In this document: piece by piece, positions 26,590 to 34,818 of the stretch | Layout of the letters: each line of letters opens with the position of its first letter | How positions within the stretch are numbered: position 1 is the stretch's first letter | Source: Pseudovibrio sp. Tun.PSC04-5.I4 | Lineage (GTDB): Bacteria; Pseudomonadota; Alphaproteobacteria; Rhizobiales; Stappiaceae | Assembly: GCF_900104145.1 (NCBI RefSeq) | Contig: NZ_FNLB01000006.1 | Coordinates: forward strand, 1,013,001 to 1,077,000 | DNA: 64,000 nt | Reading direction: 5' to 3' | Translations under genes and position numbers: made by a program | Notes under the pieces: model-generated | Database searches by the model: none | The model's input: only the letters and a program-made list of their open reading frames with translations | What the model was told of the DNA's origin: nothing

Positions 26590-26928
26590 TTAAAGGCGTG
26601 TCTTCAGAGTGAAAAAACTCAAGGTACTAAGGTAGATAAGAATATAGACCACCGGGTAGTACCAGGAGCTGGATATGGAGAAAATTAGCTCCAATGCGCC
26701 CAAACCTCCAACGGTGAATAAAATTGAAAGCAGAACATCAGTTCCGAAAGCTCCAAATGCGAACACATAATGTTTGCGGCCCGGACTGAAGGATGTGCTT
26801 GCAGCGAAAGAGTTGGCAATTTGGTGCGCTTTTAAGAAGTAAAGAATTCCGCTGCCAAGAAATAGAATAGAAACCGGATAGGACATGATACGCAACACAA
26901 GGTTTTTTTGTTGTTGGGCCGAGGCCAT
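26590..26928 (-). CDS. Small integral membrane protein of unknown function
   Basis: Not recognised. 112 residues with three clear hydrophobic segments at about 14-31, 55-72 and 88-107. There are charged residues between them (SFSPGRKHY) and a short cytoplasmic N-terminus rich in Gln. ATG 26928 has no strong ribosome binding site. It shares the terminator at 26534 with the chemoreceptor. It is long and membrane-like enough to be a real gene, but no motif gives a role. Confidence 0.65.
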   Translation of the reverse strand: MASAQQQKNLVLRIMSYPVSILFLGSGILYFLKAHQIANSFAASTSFSPGRKHYVFAFGAFGTDVLLSILFTVGGLGALELIFSISSSWYYPVVYILIYLSTLSFFTLKTRL

Positions 26929-27197
26929 TACGCTATTACATCTACGGTTTTAATAAAACTTGCCATGCGTCACGACGTAGCGCCTAAAAAGCCCCCTAAT
27001 CACTAGCGTATCTGCGGGTGTTTGCGGATTTGAAACTGAGCCTGATGAAAGTGTTACAGGAAACTGTTGATGGCTACGCTGGGTTGTTTGCGTCTCGCGT
27101 GCTATGCACTATTGAAATGCTCTGCTGACTGGCATACACGCTGGCTAGACCTAACGATTAAATCGTTTAATTGACTTCATAGAATTAAGGATCATTC

Positions 27198-28490
27198 ATG
27201 CGTGACGGTGGACGAATTGCGGCTGCAATCGAAGTGCTGGCGGAAATCAATGAGCGCCGCCGTCCGGTACAGGAAGCTCTGAAAGATTGGGGCAACAAAC
27301 ATAGATTTGCTGGATCCGGCGACCGCGTCGCGATTGGCAATCTTGTGTTTGATGCGCTGCGCCATAAGCTGTCTCATGCACAGGCAATGGGTTCTGAAGA
27401 TGCACGTGCGCTTGTTCTAGCCACCTATATCTGGGGCTGGGGCAATGAGGTTGCTCAACTTGAGCAGGTGATGGAACTAGACCATCATGCGCCTGAGCCA
27501 TTGAGTGATCTGGAGCGAAATGCGCTGTTGGAAAACTGTCAGGTTGAGGACGTAGAGTACGTTTCTGCAAATGTTCCAGAATGGCTCTGGTCTCACTTCC
27601 AAGATAATTTCGGCGATGAAGCACATGCAGTAGGGAAGTCCCTCTCAGAGCGTGCTCCAATTGATATGCGCGTGAACACGATTAAAAGCACGCAAGAAAA
27701 AGTGCTGAAACGCCTCGAGCATCTCAAAGCAGAAGCAAGTGGTTTGTCACCTGTTGGCGTTCGTTTGGCCCCGGTTGTTGGGTCTCGAAAATCGCCCCAT
27801 GTTCAAGCCGAAGAGACCTTTAGAAAAGGCCGGTTTGAACTGCAGGACGAGGCATCGCAAATTGCCTCTATCCTCTCTGGTGCAAAACCGGGCGAGCAGG
27901 TCTTGGATCTCTGCGCTGGTGGCGGTGGCAAAAGCCTCGCGCTTGCTGCACAGATGGAAAACAAAGGCCAGATCTACGCCTACGATGCGCATAAAACCCG
28001 CCTCGCACCGCTGTATGACCGCATGGCTCGTGCAGGTGTCCGTAATATTCAGACCATCGATCCGCAAACCGGCTCTTTGGATGTGTGTTTTAAGAAAATG
28101 GATCGCGTGTTCGTCGATGCTCCATGTACAGGCACCGGCGTTTGGCGCCGTCGCCCGGATACAAAATGGCGTGTGACGGAAAGCGCGCTTAGTGGCCGTG
28201 TAGAAGATCAGGCGCAAGTTCTGGAAAGTGCCGTTCGTTTTGTGCGCTCCGGCGGTAAATTGATTTACGCGACGTGTTCATTGATACCAGCTGAAAACCA
28301 ACTTCAGATCAAAGCATTTCTTGAAAAGAATAGTGATTTTAAGATCGTGGATCTGGAGCCTGTTTGGGAAGAGAACTTCGGTGCTGTAGCGGGACGTAAG
28401 CCATTGTTCAAAGATGGTGGGACAATAACCCTAACCCCGTATCATACAGACACGGATGGGTTCTTTATTGCCATGATGGAACGCGATTAA
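27198..28490 (+). CDS. RsmB/NOP2 family RNA cytosine-5 methyltransferase
   Basis: A 430-residue SAM-dependent 5-methylcytosine RNA methyltransferase. The N-terminal NusB-like helical part spans about 1-140, and PIDMRVNTIKS marks the start of the RNA-binding region. The SAM loop is LDLCAGGGGKSLALAA at about 235-250. The two catalytic cysteines lie in DAPCTGTGVWRRRPD (about 312-326) and YATCSL (about 356-361). It resembles the alphaproteobacterial RsmB-like branch; 16S C967 is a possible target but not proven. It is a single gene between its own promoter region and a bidirectional terminator. Confidence 0.93.
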   Translation: MRDGGRIAAAIEVLAEINERRRPVQEALKDWGNKHRFAGSGDRVAIGNLVFDALRHKLSHAQAMGSEDARALVLATYIWGWGNEVAQLEQVMELDHHAPEPLSDLERNALLENCQVEDVEYVSANVPEWLWSHFQDNFGDEAHAVGKSLSERAPIDMRVNTIKSTQEKVLKRLEHLKAEASGLSPVGVRLAPVVGSRKSPHVQAEETFRKGRFELQDEASQIASILSGAKPGEQVLDLCAGGGGKSLALAAQMENKGQIYAYDAHKTRLAPLYDRMARAGVRNIQTIDPQTGSLDVCFKKMDRVFVDAPCTGTGVWRRRPDTKWRVTESALSGRVEDQAQVLESAVRFVRSGGKLIYATCSLIPAENQLQIKAFLEKNSDFKIVDLEPVWEENFGAVAGRKPLFKDGGTITLTPYHTDTDGFFIAMMERD

Positions 28491-28503
28491 AAAATAGAGA
28501 AAC

Positions 28504-28537
28504 AAAAAAGCCAGCATGAACCGCTGGCTTTTCTTTT
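28504..28537. terminator. Bidirectional terminator between the RsmB-like and TPR genes
   Basis: AAAAGCCAGC and GCTGGCTTTT pair around ATGAACC, with A and T runs on either side. It overlaps the last bases of the minus-strand TPR gene. Confidence 0.92.
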
Positions 28538-29756
28538 ATGAACGTTCTTCGCTCTCTTCGATTATGTCTTGATAATCTGGAGAGACTGTTTCGGCTACGC
28601 GTTGGCTAGGTGCATCCTCGGCAGAACTTGGCTGCTGGTCTGTAGCGTCATCCGCTCCAGAATAGGTCGTGTCAACGGCCAGTTCCATGGCCGGTTCTGA
28701 TAGGTGCTCCTGCCCATTGGGCTGCGGGCGCTCATAACCTTGATTAGCCAGATACTCGATTTCTTTGATGCTAGCTGTCGTCGCAGCCCGTAAATCTTCT
28801 CGGCGAGAGATTGAGGTCAGGACATCGCGCGCAGCATCATTTGCCCCGGCGGAAGCAAGGGCTGCGCCTAATGCATTGCCAACCTGTTTGTTTCCTGGAG
28901 CCAGACGCCACGCCTCTGCAGCATGCAATACGCCGGCATAGATCAGTCCCATACGGCGTTTGCCAATGCTAAGGTGAAGTAGCGCTGCTGCATTGTCTGG
29001 TTCGCAGGCATGAGCCAGCTCAAAGCTTTCGACTGCACCGTTTACATTGTCTTCCAGAAAATAGGCATGCCCCATTGCAACCAGAACATCCACATTGCGC
29101 GGCTGTAAATCATGCGCACGGTTCAGGTAGTTATGCGCTTCCTCTGCCTTTTTTCGTTGGATCAGGACTTTAGCAAGGCCGACCAAAGCTGGCACATAGG
29201 AACTATCTGCCTTTAAAGCACTGAGATAGTTCAAAACAGCAGCTTCAGCTTTGGTGTCTGCACTCAAAGCATCCGCAAGGAGGGTTAGGGCAGGGGCACT
29301 TGTGGGAATTTGTTTAACTAGACGCCGTGCATAAGGTTCAGCTTCAAGGTGGACATGCATCTTAATGAGGATCGTCGCCAAGCCATAAAGCGCATTACGG
29401 TTTTGCGGTTCAGCTTCTACAACAGCCTCAAAGGCTTCTCTTGATTGTTCCAGGTAACCTAGCAATAAAAGCGCGTTACCCATATTGGCGCGCGCCGGCA
29501 GATGTTCTGGCTTCATAAACAGAACTTTGCGCAGGTGTGCAACGGCCTCCCGAAGGTCGCCATTGCGCAGCATAATTGTCGCCATGCGGAACAAGAGTTC
29601 AACATCATCTGGGTACCGGCCAACCAAGTCCTGATAGACCGGAATGACCTCCTCAAAGCGCTCTTCTTGTTCCATAAAGGATATTGCGTCTAATGCAGCG
29701 TTGATTCTCTCCTGCCGTGTCTCTGTTCCCGGCATTCCACGCAGCGTCTCTGTCAT
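28536..29756 (-). CDS. Tetratricopeptide repeat protein
   Basis: A 406-residue soluble protein made of about eight TPR units between residues 25 and 300 (recurring patterns such as AVAHLRKVLFMKPEHLPARANMG and AEAAVLNYLSALKADSSYVPALVGLA). An acidic, Ser/Glu-rich, probably disordered tail covers about 330-406. No signal peptide or membrane segment, so it is cytoplasmic. TPR proteins mediate protein contacts; the partner is unknown. Divergent from the MarR gene. Confidence 0.85.
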   Translation of the reverse strand: MTETLRGMPGTETRQERINAALDAISFMEQEERFEEVIPVYQDLVGRYPDDVELLFRMATIMLRNGDLREAVAHLRKVLFMKPEHLPARANMGNALLLLGYLEQSREAFEAVVEAEPQNRNALYGLATILIKMHVHLEAEPYARRLVKQIPTSAPALTLLADALSADTKAEAAVLNYLSALKADSSYVPALVGLAKVLIQRKKAEEAHNYLNRAHDLQPRNVDVLVAMGHAYFLEDNVNGAVESFELAHACEPDNAAALLHLSIGKRRMGLIYAGVLHAAEAWRLAPGNKQVGNALGAALASAGANDAARDVLTSISRREDLRAATTASIKEIEYLANQGYERPQPNGQEHLSEPAMELAVDTTYSGADDATDQQPSSAEDAPSQRVAETVSPDYQDIIEESEERS

Positions 29757-30066
29757 ATTTTACGGACCCCCTTGTTGGGCAGTGCCGTCTGTAGCGCCGT
29801 CCCTGACGGAGCTGCTGACAGGCTATTCTGCGAATCAAAATCAAACCTATGCAGAGTAAAGCCTAAGCGCTTGGCAAATCAGCGTCAAAGGCGGAACCTG
29901 CTGGTGCGTGAGGAAGGCGTGGAAAGATCGTTTCTATCCCATCAAAACCACATTCAGGGGCTAGTGCCATGGAAAAATCACCAATATTCAAGTGAGCTTA
30001 ACCATTTTCAGTCTTTGGTACTGACCAATGGTGAGAAGCTAGGCAATTTACTCAGGGCGAAGGATT
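29757..30066. other. Intergenic region between the TPR gene and marR
   Basis: 310 bases containing the divergent promoters of the TPR gene (minus) and the MarR gene (plus). No gene, hairpin or repeat that I can support. Confidence 0.55.
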
Positions 30067-30561
30067 ATGGCGGATAAGTACCGTGCCAGCATTGTGACAC
30101 AAGCGAACTTGTTTGAAGACGAACATAATGTCGAGCTGCTGAATTATCTGCCGCTGCGCATTATAGCAACAGGCCGCTTTATTGAGCGTCGTTTGTCAGA
30201 TCACTTGCAAAAGAATTATGGCCTATCCTTGCCTGCGTGGTTGGTGCTCAGCGCGCTTGAACGGTTGGGGTCTGTCTCTGTGCGAGAATTAGGTCCGGTC
30301 ATCGGCTTAGACACAGTTGCGGTTTCGCGGGCCGTAAAGCGGTTAAGTGAAGCTGACCTTATCAAAAAACAAGAGCATCCCAAGGATCGTCGTTTAGTGC
30401 GTTTAAATATCACTGAAGATGGACGAGTTGTTCTGCGTGCCCTTGAAGCCCAGCTTGAGAAGCTTGAGAAGAATTTGCTGCCTCAATTGGACGTTCAGGA
30501 ACGCATCCGTCTTGGGCAAATGATGAGCTCGATCGAAGAGCACGAACAATCAATTCTCTGA
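30067..30561 (+). CDS. MarR family transcriptional regulator
   Basis: A 164-residue winged-helix regulator. The DNA-binding part spans about 58-120, with VRELGPVIGLDTVAVSRAVKRLSEADLI as recognition helix region and HPKDRRLVRLNITEDGR as wing (the DxR signature of MarR proteins reads KDRR here). Helices at both ends form the dimer. GAAGGA precedes ATG 30067. It lies 114 bases upstream of guaA but there is no evidence that it controls it. Ligand unknown. Confidence 0.9.
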   Translation: MADKYRASIVTQANLFEDEHNVELLNYLPLRIIATGRFIERRLSDHLQKNYGLSLPAWLVLSALERLGSVSVRELGPVIGLDTVAVSRAVKRLSEADLIKKQEHPKDRRLVRLNITEDGRVVLRALEAQLEKLEKNLLPQLDVQERIRLGQMMSSIEEHEQSIL

Positions 30562-30675
30562 TAAATTAAAGCGTTTGCGAAAGCTCACAGATATTCAGGT
30601 GTTACTCTTTGCGTAACCGCCATTTTCCGCGGAATAGATCTTTCCAAATTGCAATGTTCAGAGTAGAAGCGGCCC

Positions 30676-32223
30676 ATGACTGACCGCATCCTAATTATCG
30701 ATTTTGGATCTCAGGTTACACAGCTGATAGCGCGCCGTGTTCGCGAGTCTGGTGTATACTCAGAGATCGTCCCGTTCCAGTCTGCAGAAGCTGCTTTTAA
30801 GGAAATGAATCCGAAGGCGGTGATCCTGTCAGGTGGTCCGGCATCCACGACTGAAATGGGGAGCCCACGTGCGCCCCAGATCATTTTTGACGCAGGCATT
30901 CCAGTGCTCGGCATTTGTTATGGTCAGCAGACCATGTGCGCCCAGCTTGGTGGTAAGGTATCCAGTTCTGACCACCGTGAATTTGGCCGTGCGTTTGTTT
31001 CCGTAGCAAAATCCTCTCCGCTGTTCGATGGTATTTGGCCCAATGAGTCAAAGCATCAGGTTTGGATGAGCCATGGAGATCGCGTCGAAGCTCTTCCTGA
31101 GGGCTTTGAGGTTATTGCAACGTCAGAGGGCGCTCCCTTTGCAGCTGTTGCAGATGAAAAGCGCAAATTCTACGCTGTGCAATTCCATCCCGAAGTGGTT
31201 CACACTCCAGATGGTGCAAAGCTCATTGAGAACTTCACGCACAAAATTGCAGGCTGTTCCGGCGACTGGACAATGGCGGAATACCGCCAGCAAGCCGTTG
31301 ACGCGATCCGCCAGCAAGTGGGCGACAAAAAAGTTATTTGTGGCCTTTCTGGCGGTGTCGACAGCTCCGTTGCTGCCGTTTTGATCCACGAAGCGATTGG
31401 TGACCAGCTTACCTGTATCTATGTTGATCATGGCTTGATGCGTATGGGTGAAACGGAACAGGTTCTTTCCATGTTCCGTGATCACTACAGCATCCCGCTT
31501 GTTCATGTGGATGCAGCTGATCTCTTTATTGGTCAGTTGGAAGGCGAATCCGATCCCGAGACAAAACGCAAAACCATCGGTAGACTCTTCATCGAAGTTT
31601 TCGATGCAGAAGCGAAAAAGCTGGGTGGCGCGGAGTTCCTTGCTCAGGGAACGTTGTATCCAGATGTTATTGAAAGTGTCTCCTTCACCGGTGGCCCCTC
31701 AGTAACCATCAAGTCTCACCATAACGTTGGTGGCCTGCCAGAGCGCATGAACATGCAGCTTGTTGAGCCACTGCGTGAGCTGTTTAAAGATGAAGTGCGC
31801 GAACTTGGTCGTGAACTTGGTCTTCCAGACAGCTTCATAGGGCGTCATCCGTTCCCAGGGCCAGGTCTTGCGATCCGTTGTCCAGGCGGGATCAGCCGTG
31901 AAAAGCTGGATATCCTGCGTCAGGCTGATGCCATCTATCTGGATGAGATTCGCAAAGCTGGCCTTTACGATGCCATCTGGCAGGCATTTGCCGTTCTGCT
32001 TCCGGTTCAGACCGTTGGCGTGATGGGCGATAGCCGCACCTACGAGTTCGTTTGTGCTCTGCGCGCAGTGACCTCTGTAGATGGCATGACTGCCGACTTC
32101 TATCACTACGATATGGAATTCCTTGGACGGGCGGCGACCCGCATCATCAACGAAGTCCGCGGCATCAACCGCGTCGTTTATGATGTGACGTCCAAACCCC
32201 CGGGAACCATTGAGTGGGAATAA
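30676..32223 (+). CDS. guaA: GMP synthase (glutamine-hydrolysing)
   Basis: Converts XMP to GMP with glutamine and ATP. 515 residues. The class I glutamine amidotransferase domain spans 1-195 with Cys81 (GICYGQQ) and the pair His171/Glu173 (QFHPEV). The ATP pyrophosphatase P-loop is SGGVDS at 225-230, and the C-terminal dimer domain ends with the universal KPPGTIEWE. The gene is complete. Its last codons reappear as a separate fragment at 33900-33965, followed there by a terminator, while no clear T-run terminator follows the intact copy. Something therefore appears to have been inserted or recombined right at this 3' end. Confidence 0.97.
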   Translation: MTDRILIIDFGSQVTQLIARRVRESGVYSEIVPFQSAEAAFKEMNPKAVILSGGPASTTEMGSPRAPQIIFDAGIPVLGICYGQQTMCAQLGGKVSSSDHREFGRAFVSVAKSSPLFDGIWPNESKHQVWMSHGDRVEALPEGFEVIATSEGAPFAAVADEKRKFYAVQFHPEVVHTPDGAKLIENFTHKIAGCSGDWTMAEYRQQAVDAIRQQVGDKKVICGLSGGVDSSVAAVLIHEAIGDQLTCIYVDHGLMRMGETEQVLSMFRDHYSIPLVHVDAADLFIGQLEGESDPETKRKTIGRLFIEVFDAEAKKLGGAEFLAQGTLYPDVIESVSFTGGPSVTIKSHHNVGGLPERMNMQLVEPLRELFKDEVRELGRELGLPDSFIGRHPFPGPGLAIRCPGGISREKLDILRQADAIYLDEIRKAGLYDAIWQAFAVLLPVQTVGVMGDSRTYEFVCALRAVTSVDGMTADFYHYDMEFLGRAATRIINEVRGINRVVYDVTSKPPGTIEWE

Positions 32224-32259
32224 GCCGGCGGTAGGTACCTTTAGCCATAAATAGGGCGC

Positions 32260-32291
32260 TGTTCTGGCTTTCATTCTTGAGAGTCAGAACA
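32260..32291. other. Hairpin just downstream of guaA
   Basis: TGTTCTGGCTTTC pairs with GAGAGTCAGAACA (13 pairs, two of them G-U) around ATTCTT. No T run follows, so it may be a 3' stabilising structure rather than a terminator. Confidence 0.5.
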
Positions 32292-32467
32292 CTGCAACCG
32301 CAAAAAACCAATAGTGCTTGTTTTGAAATTTCCAGCAAGCTAGTTAAGTATCGAGCACTATAATTCTGTCTCTGAGCTGACGCCTACTAATGCTATGGTG
32401 TATAAAAATACGAAACTGAGTGGTCAGTGTTCTGCAGATAACAGAGCACTGACGGGAGAAGTTAAAA

Positions 32468-33268
32468 TTGGGCGTGAAAGCTTCAGCTAAAAAGGCAGCG
32501 TTTGACCGTGGTTTGCTGTTGGGTAAACCTGCGAGCTCCGAGCAACTTAGTAACTTTGTCAGCAGGTTCCTTGATAATTATGTCGCTGTTGATTTAGTTA
32601 GAATTGGTGGATGCGGTGACGGTGGATACCTAGTTCCGAATGACCTTGAGGGGATTCGGTATTGTTTCTCTCCTGGAGTTGATTACACCGCCAGTTTCGA
32701 ATCTGAACTGGCAAATGAATACGATGTAAAGTGCTTTATGGCTGATGCTAGTGTGTCAGAGCCCCCATCCCAAAATCCGGCATTTGATTTTGAAGCAAAA
32801 TATATTGGGCCTAGGAATATAGGCGAGTTTATGACGTTATCGTCTTGGGTCACCAAGAAAGCATGCAATGACGACGAAATGCTTTTGCAAATGGATATTG
32901 AAGGCGCTGAATATGATGTATTTATTGAAACTGACATTGATATCTTAAAGAAATTTCGTTCCATGATTGTTGAATTTCATGGTTTAGATAGATTGTTTGA
33001 CAGGAATTACATAAGTGTAATGACTGCAATATTTGAGAAGATCTACAAAGGCTTTTCAATTGCTCATGTGCATCCAAATAATTGTTGTGGAGTTGTTTCA
33101 TTGGGAGGTATTGATGTTCCGAAGGTCGTCGAAATAACGTTCATTAGGAATGATCGAGTTCAGGCTTGTTCTTCTAATTTGCCAATTATTCTCCCTCACC
33201 AACTCGACGAACAAAATGTGGATTCCAAACCAGATATCAAAATGCCGCGAGAATGGTGGGGAAAGTAG
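32468..33268 (+). CDS. FkbM-type SAM-dependent methyltransferase
   Basis: A 266-residue protein with the Methyltransf_21/FkbM hallmark LLQMDIEGAEYDVF near 138-151. Upstream pieces resemble the SAM-binding front of the family (GGCGDGGYLVPNDL, YCFSPGVDYTASFE). FkbM enzymes O-methylate sugars, polyketides or glycolipids; the target here cannot be read. The start is TTG 32468 with GGGAG about ten bases before, or GTG 32474. The gene is visibly more AT-rich than guaA and lies inside the segment bounded by the guaA-end duplication, which points to acquisition. No partner glycan genes are present. Confidence 0.82.
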   Translation: MGVKASAKKAAFDRGLLLGKPASSEQLSNFVSRFLDNYVAVDLVRIGGCGDGGYLVPNDLEGIRYCFSPGVDYTASFESELANEYDVKCFMADASVSEPPSQNPAFDFEAKYIGPRNIGEFMTLSSWVTKKACNDDEMLLQMDIEGAEYDVFIETDIDILKKFRSMIVEFHGLDRLFDRNYISVMTAIFEKIYKGFSIAHVHPNNCCGVVSLGGIDVPKVVEITFIRNDRVQACSSNLPIILPHQLDEQNVDSKPDIKMPREWWGK

Positions 33269-33337
33269 TTAACTTTCATGAGGCGCTACTTTTCGCTGCA
33301 ATATCTAAGGCCAAGCGATAACCCCTGAAATACGGTT

Positions 33338-33640
33338 TTATTGCCCGAATAATTTTGTGCATGTGATGCAGCGAAGGTCCGTGGGCTCGGTTATCAAGGG
33401 CTTTTGGAATATCTTCGCTGCACAGATAATATCAATATTCTTTTCTTTGATACGTCGTAATGTACTTTCAATATGTTGTAATTCATGGGCACGCTGATGG
33501 TCATTTTCTTGTACCATATCTTGCCGTTTTAGAATGTCTATCCGGGAAAGGTGATCAATCGACTGCTGATCCAGAGTGTCGGTCAAACGATCGCCTTCAG
33601 GTATTTCTACCAATTCAACAACTTCCGCTTTCCTGACCAA
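33338..33640 (-). pseudogene. Degenerate DksA/TraR-family gene
   Basis: The frame aligns along its whole length with the intact DksA/TraR-like protein encoded at 34819-35160, about half of the residues being identical (shared RKAE, LDQQS, ELQ, KLFG). It is broken at the front: a TAA lies four codons before the first possible start, a TTG, and the 12 or so N-terminal residues of the intact protein are missing. The first zinc-binding pair, CLEC in the intact protein, reads ICAA here, while CITC at the end is kept, so the zinc finger cannot form normally. Base use is AT-rich. Most likely a decaying xenologue that came with the island. Confidence 0.65.
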
Positions 33641-33792
33641 GTGGAATGGTTAAGCGTTTTGGGCTGCGTGTTATGCGGTCTGCTTTAGTGTAAAAAAATA
33701 CTTTAAAAAGTATGAAGGTGCCATGCACTTTAGATTCCCTGATATTACATTCTCAGAACAAGTTTTGGCGAATTGTATGTTAGAACTGTTTG

Positions 33793-33834
33793 CTTTACCG
33801 CTTCTTGGCTTTGCCCGTTTCAGAAGCGGTAAAG
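33793..33834. repeat. Perfect 13-base inverted repeat
   Basis: CTTTACCGCTTCT (33793-33805) and AGAAGCGGTAAAG (33822-33834) are exact reverse complements with a 16-base centre. There is no T run after it. GCGGTAAA recurs once more at about 33839-33846. It could be an operator, a transposable-element end pair or a recombination site; the sequence alone does not decide. Confidence 0.75.
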
Positions 33835-33899
33835 GAGTGCGGTAAAATGACAACTCAGTAGTACATCCTAAGCTTTCATTTGGAATTTAACAGCTAAGC

Positions 33900-33965
33900 C
33901 GGGCGGCGACCCGCGCCGTTTATGATGTCACGTCCAAGCCTCCAGGAACCATTGAGTGGGAATAA
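33900..33965 (+). pseudogene. Remnant of the guaA 3' end
   Basis: CGGGCGGCGACCCGC (33900-33914) matches guaA 32128-32142 exactly. After a deletion of about 30 bases, the sequence from CCGTTTATGATGT to the TAA at 33963-33965 matches guaA 32175-32223 with only a handful of mainly silent changes, and still ends in the codons for GTIEWE. A good terminator follows 24 bases later. This is the right-hand copy of the duplication that bounds the small island. Confidence 0.85.
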
Positions 33966-33989
33966 TAAAGCAACTCTTTAAGTTGTTTG

Positions 33990-34023
33990 AAGCGGCATTG
34001 ATTTTCAGCGCCGCTTTTTTTTT
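33990..34023 (+). terminator. Rho-independent terminator after the guaA remnant (probably the original guaA terminator)
   Basis: AAGCGGC (33990-33996) pairs with GCCGCTT (34010-34016), followed by nine T. Its place behind the guaA remnant suggests it ended guaA transcription before the insertion. Confidence 0.85.
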
Positions 34024-34146
34024 ATTTGAGACGTAGTATGTTGATTAAAAACTGAGCGTTAGCAGCCCCACTAAAACACGTGGAGTGCGCTTGCCAGTTC
34101 GCACCTGTACCTTCTGTGTCGTTCCTCATGAGAAGGCCTATTTGAT

Positions 34147-34785
34147 ATGGAATTGCCGGAAGCACTGCTGCAACTGAGTGATGATGAAAAAGGCTATCTG
34201 CTCCAACAAAGGACCGACTTGGTTAGCACTGATGATTTAGAAATGTTGCAACAGTTTCGAGTTCATCTGGCGCGGGCTGTTGAGCGAATGCGCGTTTTTT
34301 TGCCAGTCCTTGAAGGACGAGGGCGTTTTTTGGATATAGGTTGTGGTCTTGGGTTCGGCCTGCTGGCTCTAAAGGAAGTTTATGGGGGTGAACATTCATA
34401 TTGCGGGTTGGACAAAAACGGTTTTGACGAAGAAATTCAGTATGGATTCAAAAAGAAGCCCGAAGTGTACAACGACTTAGAATGTATGCGAGCTGTCTTA
34501 GAGAAGAACGGCATCCCATCTGAAAATATCCAGAGCGTTGATATCTCTGCGCAGGAGTTTCCTGAAGGTCCGTTTGATGTTGTGAGTTCACACATTGCTT
34601 GGGGATGGCATTTCCCGGTTGCAGCCTACCTTGATCAGGTTGAAGCGGTCACAAGGCCGGGAACTGTAATTTATATGGATATCAGGCACGGGACGAATGG
34701 CGTTGCCGAGATGGCTAAACGGTTTCAACTCATTTGGGCAAATGAGAAGAAAAAAGGTGTCCGGACTATGTGGCGCGTAAACTAG
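34147..34785 (+). CDS. Class I SAM-dependent methyltransferase, target unknown
   Basis: A 212-residue protein with a Rossmann-type methyltransferase core. Motif I is GRFLDIGCGLGFGLLAL near 59-75, an acidic residue follows strand 2 (CGLDKNGF), and motif IV-like PFDVVSSHIAWGWHFPV is near 140-156. The N-terminal 55 residues are helical and charged. GAGAAGG precedes ATG 34147. It has no clear sequence relation to the FkbM-type enzyme in the island, although it occupies the equivalent place (after a guaA end, before a DksA-like gene). Substrate cannot be assigned. Confidence 0.82.
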   Translation: MELPEALLQLSDDEKGYLLQQRTDLVSTDDLEMLQQFRVHLARAVERMRVFLPVLEGRGRFLDIGCGLGFGLLALKEVYGGEHSYCGLDKNGFDEEIQYGFKKKPEVYNDLECMRAVLEKNGIPSENIQSVDISAQEFPEGPFDVVSSHIAWGWHFPVAAYLDQVEAVTRPGTVIYMDIRHGTNGVAEMAKRFQLIWANEKKKGVRTMWRVN

Positions 34786-34818
34786 GTTACGTCGCCGACG
34801 CGTCGTCTGCTGAGATAG

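Larger units (their letters stand above)
32224..33965. mobile_element. Probable small genomic island or recombined cassette at the 3' end of guaA
   Basis: Bounded on the left by the intact guaA stop (32223) and on the right by a copy of the guaA 3' end (33900-33965). The cargo is an AT-rich FkbM-type methyltransferase gene (plus), a decayed DksA/TraR-like gene (minus) and a stretch with a perfect 13-base inverted repeat. No integrase or transposase is present, so it would be a remnant, or the product of homologous recombination with a related strain. guaA 3' ends are known integration targets for tyrosine-recombinase elements, which supports the first reading. Boundaries are inferred from the repeat. 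Confidence 0.55.
33269..34146. other. Gene-poor stretch: decayed DksA-like gene, inverted repeat, guaA remnant and terminator
   Basis: 878 bases with no complete gene. It contains, in order, the degenerate DksA/TraR-like frame (33338-33640), an AT-rich spacer with a perfect inverted repeat (33793-33834), the guaA 3' remnant (33900-33965), a terminator (33990-34023) and the promoter region of the next methyltransferase gene. Just right of the inverted repeat, AGGAG is followed by an ATG and a stop after four codons (33847-33861), possibly the stump of a lost gene. Confidence 0.65.

Noticed and set aside
33671..33853. 60-codon minus-strand frame in the island
   Set aside because: No ribosome site, low-complexity start, and it covers the inverted repeat; not distinguishable from chance.
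32224..33965. Integrase, transposase or defence genes in the island
   Set aside because: All frames were looked over; only the FkbM-type gene and the decayed DksA-like gene are recognisable.
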